Below, piece after piece: positions 1 through 4,272 of a DNA stretch of 5,142 nucleotides; the first letter of the stretch is position 1, and the number at the start of each line of letters is the position of its first letter. A model generated the notes under the pieces. The model worked only from the letters and a program-made list of their open reading frames with translations. It was not told where the DNA came from and ran no database searches. The position numbers and the translations under genes were made by a program. The DNA is from Chloroflexota bacterium (GTDB lineage Bacteria; Chloroflexota; Anaerolineae; Anaerolineales; UBA4823). The DNA is taken from the NCBI GenBank assembly GCA_012798185.1, contig JAAZNS010000473.1, positions 1 to 5,142 on the forward strand. Direction: 5' to 3'.

Positions 1-892
1 CACTTTTCGGTTTAAGACTCATTAATTTCTTTATTGCTTCACTGGTATAACCCTTCGCTCTCGCTTCAAGGAATTTTCCCAGCTTGATCAGGGTTATGAT
101 AACTGCAGCAGTCTCGAAATAGACATGCCCGGGGACCGCGCCCAACATAACCGGGATGGAATAAAAATAAGCTGATGAAGATCCCAACGCGATTAGAACA
201 TCCATATTGGCAGACTTATTAAGAATCGCTTTATATGCCCCAAGATAATACTGCCTGCCAACATAAAATTGAACCGGGGTTGCAAGAAACAACATCAGCC
301 AATTCATCCACCAGGCGTGTCCGATTGAATGAGGCAGCCAGTTGAAATCGCGCAACATCGAAAGGATGAAAAGTGGTATCGTGAATACCAATCCAATTAT
401 TAATTCCCTGCGTTGTTGTGTAATCTCAAGTTCTCTGGCATGCCGTTCGGCATCTTCTGCCTCACCACCGACTTCCAATGTATTAAAGCCAGCATTATTT
501 ATTATCTGCCTGATCTCCCTTTGACTGATAATTGTGGGAATATAGCGCACGAACACTTTTTCATTACCAAGATTCACCTGGGCAGATGAGATCCCATCCG
601 TAAGGATAAGTTTTTTCTCCAGACGCAGAGCATCATTTCCATCGCTCATCCGGCTGACAACAAACTCGGCTGTACCAGTCGCCACATCATATCCTGCTTT
701 TTGGATTCGTTCGATGAGCGAAGGAATTCCAGTCAATTCTGGGGAAAATGCTACTGTAGCGCGTTCGGATGACAAATTAACCGAGGCGCTCTCAACCCCA
801 TTTTCTTTTTTAAGATTACGTTCGACTGTTGCCACACAATTGGCGCAAGTCATCCCGGTGATGGGTAAAATCACTTTTTTTACTTCAGGCAT
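1..892 (-). CDS. copA: Cu(I)-exporting P1B-type ATPase CopA, N-terminal part (3' end outside window)
   Basis: Membrane pump that uses ATP to export Cu(I) from the cytoplasm. The 297 visible residues begin with a heavy-metal-associated domain (about 4-70) carrying GMTCANC, with Cu-binding C16 and C19. A second HMA-like domain follows (about 75-138) in which the CxxC is lost. Hydrophobic segments are seen at about 164-181, 195-215, 229-250 and 257-273, followed by the conserved G-K-F-L-E-A-R-A-K...T-S-E-A-I-K-K-L cytoplasmic stretch. The window ends just before the actuator domain, so the CPC, DKTGT and ATP-binding motifs cannot be checked. The ATG at 890-892 is chosen because GGAGG lies 4 nt upstream (897-901) and the HMA domain starts directly after it. 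It is the last visible gene of a csoR-copZ-copA operon and is separated from copZ by 161 nt. Family assignment is firm; Cu over other metals follows from CsoR and CopZ. Confidence 0.93.
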   Translation of the reverse strand, partial: MPEVKKVILPITGMTCANCVATVERNLKKENGVESASVNLSSERATVAFSPELTGIPSLIERIQKAGYDVATGTAEFVVSRMSDGNDALRLEKKLILTDGISSAQVNLGNEKVFVRYIPTIISQREIRQIINNAGFNTLEVGGEAEDAERHARELEITQQRRELIIGLVFTIPLFILSMLRDFNWLPHSIGHAWWMNWLMLFLATPVQFYVGRQYYLGAYKAILNKSANMDVLIALGSSSAYFYSIPVMLGAVPGHVYFETAAVIITLIKLGKFLEARAKGYTSEAIKKLMSLKPKS

Positions 893-956
893 CGTGCCTC
901 CAAAGAATAATACAACTTCGTTGCGTAATATCCTCTTATCCCATGTTTTTTTAGAT

Positions 957-1043
957 TGTGTAACTGCCCAAACAATGGCTGAAAAGCCACGAATTTGAGG
1001 TAGCAAATCTGGAAAATAACTATTGCTGGCGTATAGTTACACA
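957..1043 (-). repeat. Inverted repeat with internal hairpins in the copZ-copA spacer
   Basis: A perfect 9-bp inverted repeat, TGTGTAACT (957-965) and AGTTACACA (1035-1043), brackets 69 nt. Inside are two smaller stems: TGGCT/AGCCA (976-980 with 985-989, 4-nt loop) and ATTTG/CAAAT (993-997 with 1004-1008, 6-nt loop). As RNA this could fold into a closed stem with two branches, starting about 10 nt after the copZ stop codon. No T-run follows on the minus strand, so it is not an ordinary intrinsic terminator. It could be an mRNA processing or stability element that sets different copZ and copA levels, or chance. Closer to copA, CAAC-TTC-GTTG (913-923) is another small stem upstream of the ribosome binding site. 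Confidence 0.4.
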
Positions 1044-1053
1044 GTTTTATATA

Positions 1054-1260
1054 TTATTCAGCTACAGGATAATTGATTTCTGCTAATATTGATTTGATGA
1101 TTTCTTCTGTAGCTGGGTTGTCAAATATAATCGTAACTTTCTTGGTAAATACATCTGCATCAATCGAAGTGACACCTGGAATCTCCGAGACCTCACTTTT
1201 TATGGTGTGAACACAGTGGTTACAAGAAATATTAGGAATGGTGTATGTTTTGGTTGTCAT
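1054..1260 (-). CDS. copZ: Copper chaperone CopZ (HMA domain protein)
   Basis: A 68-residue single HMA-domain protein that binds Cu(I) in the cytoplasm and hands it to CopA or CsoR. The metal site is N-I-S-C-N-H-C with C13 and C16 in the usual loop after the first beta strand. The rest shows the ferredoxin-like pattern, with I-P-G-V before the second strand and a closing I-N-Y-P. The family motif G-M-T-C-x-x-C is changed to N-I-S-C-N-H-C here, a common variant in soluble chaperones. The ATG at 1258-1260 is preferred over a longer reading that would run into csoR: it sits 6 nt after AAAGGA and gives the normal chaperone length. It follows csoR by 19 nt in the same operon and precedes copA. A role for mercury or another soft metal is possible from the domain alone; context favours copper. 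Confidence 0.9.
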   Translation of the reverse strand: MTTKTYTIPNISCNHCVHTIKSEVSEIPGVTSIDADVFTKKVTIIFDNPATEEIIKSILAEINYPVAE

Positions 1261-1279
1261 TATTAATCCTTTATTAGAA

Positions 1280-1549
1280 TTATGTTTTATTAGCTGTATC
1301 GAATACTTCAATGATCTCTTTAAGAACTCGTTCACGCTCGCCAATATCTTCACCGCGCACCGCCTTAATCAAGCAAAAATTGATATGCTCATCCAATATC
1401 ATCGTACTTACTTTTTTAATTGCAGCTTCAACAGCTTGAATTTGACGAATGACGTCGATGCAATAAGCCCCTTCTTCGATCATTCTTTCGATCCCGCGTA
1501 TATGACCCTCAATATTTTTGAGTCTTTTCAGAGCATTCTCATGCTTCAT
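1280..1549 (-). CDS. csoR: Copper-sensing transcriptional repressor CsoR
   Basis: An 89-residue all-helical repressor of the CsoR/RcnR family. It binds DNA without metal and is released by Cu(I), switching on copper export genes. The family ligands are present: C30, H55 and C59, with the same spacing (25 and 4) as Cys36, His61 and Cys65 of Mycobacterium tuberculosis CsoR. A Tyr directly before the first Cys (Y29) also matches. This set supports copper rather than the nickel (RcnR) or persulfide (CstR) branches. The first helix starts with A-L-K-R-L-K-N-I-E-G-H-I-R-G, the usual N-terminal signature. The ATG at 1547-1549 has AAGGAG 8 nt upstream. It is the first gene of the csoR-copZ-copA unit and probably controls itself through the operator just upstream. 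Confidence 0.94.
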   Translation of the reverse strand: MKHENALKRLKNIEGHIRGIERMIEEGAYCIDVIRQIQAVEAAIKKVSTMILDEHINFCLIKAVRGEDIGERERVLKEIIEVFDTANKT

Positions 1550-1568
1550 CGACTACACTCCTTGTAAT

Positions 1569-1593
1569 TACCCTACCCATACGGGGGGGGGAT
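1569..1593 (-). promoter_or_regulatory. Candidate CsoR operator with a G9/C9 run
   Basis: On the plus strand two TACCC units (1569-1573 and 1574-1578) are followed by ATAC and nine G (1583-1591). Known CsoR operators are pseudo-palindromes of the TACCC...GGGGTA type, and this site has that form with an over-long G tract. It lies between the -10 element (1602-1607) and the csoR ribosome binding site, around the expected transcription start, where a bound repressor would block initiation. The assignment rests on sequence form and position only. Confidence 0.7.
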
Positions 1594-1601
1594 CATATAA
1601 T

Positions 1602-1632
1602 ATTATATTACCACTATACTCTAATTTGTCAA
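1602..1632 (-). promoter_or_regulatory. Promoter of the csoR-copZ-copA operon
   Basis: Minus strand: -35 TTGACA at 1627-1632, a perfect match to the housekeeping sigma consensus. The -10 can be read as TATAAT at 1602-1607 (19-bp spacer) or TAATAT at 1605-1610 (16-bp spacer). The -10 area is part of a 14-bp AT palindrome, ATATAATATTATAT (1595-1608). The -35 begins 2 bp beyond the stop codon of the upstream thioredoxin gene. Transcription would start near 1594-1596, at the edge of the candidate CsoR operator. Confidence 0.75.
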
Positions 1633-1634
1633 GT

Positions 1635-2528
1635 TTATTGTGGGAACATTGGCATCAGTACCGCTTCAAAGTTTTCAATCGGTACATAACCCAGCCATTG
1701 ATTTAATATATTCCCCTGACCATCGATTAGAAAGAAATGCGGCTGGTATTTATAACCTAACGCTTTCTTGAATGGTTGGTTAGCTGGATCATCTATGTCG
1801 AGGTAAACAAAAGAAATTCTGCCCTGATATTTCCATTCCAATCCATTAATTACCGGCGCCATGCTTTTACACGTTGGACACCAATAAGCAAAAAACTCTA
1901 TCAATTGATGCTTTCCCGTAACAAGTTGTACTGATTTAGGATCGGTAGCCCGCAAACTGGTGCGAACAATGGCTGTGCTGGTAGGCTTCCCTGTTGCATT
2001 ATTCGTCTCCGCAAGAGTAACCATAGGAGTCTGGATCGGATTTATTGCTATTGGTTGAGTTGGGTTACTAACTAATCCCCCTCCAGGAGGTGGATAGGTA
2101 TTATTAAAACCTATTTCATCATCGAAATCAGACGGCGGATTATCCAGCCCCGGATAAGGTTGTTGCATACTTACCGAATTCTGCGTCAATTGCAAAGAAT
2201 CCGGACCCGGATAGGGTGGTTGTACATCTCCTGGAGTTTGCGTTCCCTGTAACGTCATCGGATATGGATTTATAGTTTCATTCGCAGCCGAATTTCCATT
2301 TAATATTTCTAGTCCAGGGTACAATTCAGTGACAATTTCTTGAGAAGGTGTAACGCTTGGAGAAGGAGTAGAAGTTGCTGGGAGTTTGGGAGTGCTTGAA
2401 GCTGGAATGATTTCAATAACCAATGTCTCCGAAGGTGTTGGCGCTGTTTGACATTTTTTTACACTACATGCGCTTTCGCAAAATATCAAAGCCAATAAAG
2501 TAATGAATAAAAGTGATTGTTGCTTCAT
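1635..2528 (-). CDS. Secreted or lipid-anchored thioredoxin-like protein with Pro-rich repeat linker
   Basis: A 297-residue protein in three parts. Residues 1-21 form an export signal: K2, then a hydrophobic core at about 5-16. Cysteines at 17 and 21 could be lipid-modified, but neither has a clean lipobox (F or E occupies a key position). Residues about 27-190 are low-complexity and rich in Pro, Thr, Ser and Asn, with Tyr-Pro units at 70, 89, 106, 125 and 145. Residues about 195-297 are a thioredoxin fold with active site W-C-P-T-C (C217, C220), a probable cis-Pro at 263 and the strand L-I-D-G-Q-G-N. It should act outside the cytoplasmic membrane in thiol-disulfide exchange; its partner is unknown. 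The start at 2528 is chosen because a promoter (2555-2582) lies inside the longer GTG-started frame (to 2609). An ATG at 2546 is possible but would be nearly leaderless. The stop lies 2 bp from the -35 of csoR. Confidence 0.85.
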   Translation of the reverse strand: MKQQSLLFITLLALIFCESACSVKKCQTAPTPSETLVIEIIPASSTPKLPATSTPSPSVTPSQEIVTELYPGLEILNGNSAANETINPYPMTLQGTQTPGDVQPPYPGPDSLQLTQNSVSMQQPYPGLDNPPSDFDDEIGFNNTYPPPGGGLVSNPTQPIAINPIQTPMVTLAETNNATGKPTSTAIVRTSLRATDPKSVQLVTGKHQLIEFFAYWCPTCKSMAPVINGLEWKYQGRISFVYLDIDDPANQPFKKALGYKYQPHFFLIDGQGNILNQWLGYVPIENFEAVLMPMFPQ

Positions 2529-2554
2529 CACAATTTTTACTACCATCCGCAAAA

Positions 2555-2582
2555 ATCTTATCAGAAGGTTCGGTATTGTCAA
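2555..2582 (-). promoter_or_regulatory. Promoter of the thioredoxin-like gene
   Basis: Minus strand: TTGACA at 2577-2582 and TAAGAT at 2555-2560, separated by 16 bp. Transcription would begin near 2547-2549, about 20 nt before the ATG at 2528. No strong Shine-Dalgarno sequence is seen; GGATGG (2543-2548) lies about 14 nt upstream of that ATG. Confidence 0.7.
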
Positions 2583-2700
2583 GCATTCCTGAGAGACTTC
2601 TGAAAACACACTTCAAGGGAAAAAACTGTTGCGGTGTTAATTGTTTTCATGAGAATTTTTGGTAAACCCCTCATATAGTATTGTATGAATAAGAGTCACC

Positions 2701-2719
2701 AATTATTTCGCCAATAATT
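2701..2719. repeat. 7-bp inverted repeat AATTATT-N5-AATAATT
   Basis: AATTATT (2701-2707) and AATAATT (2713-2719) are perfect inverted arms around TCGCC. The arms overlap two copies of the decamer CCAATWATTT (2699-2708 and 2711-2720), and a third CCAATAA follows at 2726. It lies between divergent genes, so an operator is possible, but AT-rich repeats of this size also arise by chance. Confidence 0.35.
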
Positions 2720-2768
2720 TATAATCCAATAACGTTTCATAGCCAGCTAGAGTGAGATACCGAATTGA

Positions 2769-2803
2769 ATTGGTTTGCGGGTACTCCGTATCTGCAAATC
2801 AAT
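2769..2803 (+). promoter_or_regulatory. Imperfect inverted repeat upstream of folB (operator or leader hairpin)
   Basis: ATTGGTTTGC (2769-2778) pairs with GCAAATCAAT (2794-2803) over 10 positions with a single G-T, which would be a wobble pair in RNA. The loop is 15 nt. It lies 65 nt before the folB ATG, and its left arm overlaps the 13-bp sequence also found upstream of folE. No known riboswitch class, including the tetrahydrofolate one, was recognised. Confidence 0.4.
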
Positions 2804-2868
2804 CTAAATCGAGGTCTTTCCACTATAAGTAGAGCAGCTTCAACCCAATAGATATGATCGAGGTAAAA

Positions 2869-3231
2869 ATGGATAAGGTAATAATCAAAGATTTATTAGC
2901 GGTTGGCATCATTGGGGTTAATGAATGGGAAAGAATCCATCCTCAACAAATTTTAATCAACTTAACCCTGTATACCGATACTTGGAAAGCAGGAAAATCT
3001 GACAATATTGAAGATTGTGTCAGCTACAGCATTATTGGGAAAAAAGTGCTTGCACATGCCGAAACCGCTGCCAGGAAAACTGTGGAAGCGCTGGCAGCCG
3101 ACCTGGCAAACATTTGTTTAGAAGATCCCAGGGTGAAGAAGGTGACCGTCAGAGTCGAGAAACCTCGAGCAGTTACCTATACTGGCTCAGTAGGAGTTGA
3201 AATCGAACGTGAGCGGGGCATAAAAGAATAA
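2869..3231 (+). CDS. folB: Dihydroneopterin aldolase FolB
   Basis: Folate biosynthesis enzyme of 120 residues. It cleaves 7,8-dihydroneopterin to 6-hydroxymethyl-7,8-dihydropterin and glycolaldehyde, normally as an octamer in the cytoplasm. Family landmarks are in order: G-I-I-G-V-N-E-W-E-R with E21 aligned to the pterin-site Glu22 of the Staphylococcus aureus enzyme, Y53 aligned to Tyr54, T-V-E-A-L-A (71-76) and E-K-P with K98 aligned to the catalytic lysine Lys100, then S-V-G-V-E-I-E-R. The length is typical. The ATG at 2869 is preferred because GAGGT lies 4 nt upstream; another ATG at 2854 would add five residues but has no good ribosome site. The I-G-V-N-E-W-E-R segment also resembles the related epimerase FolX, so the precise reaction is a little less certain than the family. 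It converges on folE, another enzyme of the same pathway. Confidence 0.9.
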   Translation: MDKVIIKDLLAVGIIGVNEWERIHPQQILINLTLYTDTWKAGKSDNIEDCVSYSIIGKKVLAHAETAARKTVEALAADLANICLEDPRVKKVTVRVEKPRAVTYTGSVGVEIERERGIKE

Positions 3232-3238
3232 TTTGGCC

Positions 3239-3877
3239 TTAAAACAACGAAGCGGAACCTCGCGATATGTTATCCAAAAATTCCTGACGCGTAGCAATGC
3301 TTTTCCTAAAAACCCCAAACATTGAGGATGTAGTCATTCGGGCGTCATGCTTTTTTACTCCCCGCATGGTTGCACAAAGATGCAGTCCTTCCACTACCAC
3401 GGCTACTCCCAAAGGATGCAGCAGTTCATCTAAAAATTCAGCAATTTGTCGGGTCATCCGCTCTTGTAATTGTAAGCGATGAGCAAACATATCCACCAGA
3501 CGGGGGATTTTTGATAAACCAACTATTCTGCCATTAGGCAGATAAGCAACATGCGCTCTGCCGATGAAAGGCAAAAGATGGTGTTCACACAAACTATAAA
3601 ATTCGATATCTCGCACCAGAACCATCTCATCATAACTTGCCTCAAACAGGGCATCGTTGACTGTACTGATCGGATCAACCCGATAACCATCCAATAATTC
3701 TTCGTACATTCTTGCTACACGTTCGGGAGTCTTAAGCAAGCCCTCTCGTTGAGGATCCTCACCAAATGCCTCGAGCATATTTTCAACAGAGCGCATTATG
3801 GTTTCTAAATCCATCTCAGAATCTTGACGGAGATCAGCGATTTGCATTAAAGCCATATGGTTCAAATTCATTTTCAT
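3239..3877 (-). CDS. folE: GTP cyclohydrolase I (type IA) FolE
   Basis: First enzyme of folate synthesis: converts GTP to 7,8-dihydroneopterin triphosphate and formate in the cytoplasm, as a decamer. With the start at 3877 it has 212 residues. Zinc ligands C97, H100 and C168 have the same spacing as Cys110, His113 and Cys181 of the Escherichia coli enzyme. With that 13-residue offset the other active-site residues also match: H99, S122, K123, R126, E139, H166 and R172. Motifs seen are T-P-E-R-V-A-R-M, S-L-C-E-H-H-L-L-P-F, G-L-S-K-I-P-R and C-A-T-M-R-G-V. The start is uncertain: the in-frame GTG at 3919 would add 14 basic residues, and only a weak GAGA precedes the ATG at 3877. The stop is 7 nt from the folB stop, on the opposite strand. 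Confidence 0.93.
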   Translation of the reverse strand: MKMNLNHMALMQIADLRQDSEMDLETIMRSVENMLEAFGEDPQREGLLKTPERVARMYEELLDGYRVDPISTVNDALFEASYDEMVLVRDIEFYSLCEHHLLPFIGRAHVAYLPNGRIVGLSKIPRLVDMFAHRLQLQERMTRQIAEFLDELLHPLGVAVVVEGLHLCATMRGVKKHDARMTTSSMFGVFRKSIATRQEFLDNISRGSASLF

Positions 3878-3938
3878 GGGTCGTCTCTTTATTGATGATT
3901 TTTGCCGGGTATTTCTCACTCATAAGATCACGATATTT

Positions 3939-3951
3939 AAACCAATTCAAT
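3939..3951 (-). promoter_or_regulatory. 13-bp motif upstream of folE, shared with folB
   Basis: ATTGAATTGGTTT on the minus strand, 61 nt before the folE ATG, is identical to 2764-2776 on the plus strand, 92 nt before the folB ATG. The orientation relative to each gene is the same. It includes TTGAAT, usable as a -35 element; a matching -10 is not convincing at either place. A core TGAATTGG occurs once more on the minus strand at 4124-4131. It could be a shared activator or repressor site. Confidence 0.4.
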
Positions 3952-4272
3952 AAAAATCATTAATATGAGTACCCGGTGTTATGAATAACATTATTTTTAG
4001 TTAAAGATACTCTTAATTGATTTCACTCCGGGAAAGTTCTACCGAAAGTGATCTTTCAGAAAAATACATACTTTTTAAAAATTATTCTCCTGTTGGGAGG
4101 CAACGTCATTATGTTCAGAGTATCCAATTCATGGATTAAAAGCACTACTTGCGAGATATTTATATATGAATATTATTGTGACTAACAATTTTTAATGGAT
4201 CGTTAAAGATTGCCGGGGGGTAGTTTAATCGTAATGTTTACAAAAGTCAACCAGCGAATAATACCAATATGA
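3952..4272. other. AT-rich intergenic region between nadB and folE
   Basis: No gene was recognised. Small features are a GAAAG-TGAT-CTTTC stem (4044-4057), CTCC/GGAG arms (4087-4099) and a second TGAATTGG core (4124-4131, minus). There is no clear intrinsic terminator after nadB: no stem followed by a T-run was found on the minus strand. A 24-codon plus-strand frame (4111-4185) follows a GGAGG but looks like chance. The region presumably carries the folE promoter at its left end. Confidence 0.5.

Larger units (their letters stand above)
2583..2868. other. Divergent control region between the thioredoxin-like gene and folB
   Basis: No gene or RNA gene was recognised here. The region is AT-rich and holds a 7-bp inverted repeat (2701-2719), three CCAAT units (2699, 2711, 2726) and a 10-bp imperfect inverted repeat near folB (2769-2803). 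A possible folB promoter is TTGAAT at 2765-2770 with TATCTG at 2789-2794 (18-bp spacer); the -10 is poor, so this is tentative. The folB ribosome binding site is GAGGT at 2860-2864. Confidence 0.5.

Noticed and set aside
976..989. TGGCT-GAAA-AGCCA hairpin as a copZ terminator
   Set aside because: Only a 5-bp stem, with no T-run after it on the minus strand, and copA follows in the same operon.
342..998. Plus-strand open frames of 60 and 94 codons
   Set aside because: They lie antisense over the clear copA coding sequence, have no recognisable domain and are shadows of that gene.
1238..1706. Plus-strand frames of 109 and 62 codons over csoR/copZ and the csoR promoter
   Set aside because: Antisense to csoR and copZ, which have strong family signatures and ribosome sites; the second frame also runs through the promoter and operator.
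2610..2853. Possible tRNA or known riboswitch upstream of folB
   Set aside because: No T-loop GTTCRA signature, cloverleaf arms or known riboswitch core could be found.
4111..4185. 24-codon plus-strand frame with GGAGG 10 nt upstream
   Set aside because: Very short, no recognisable product, and no promoter or conservation evidence; the GGAGG is part of a small CTCC/GGAG stem and likely coincidental.
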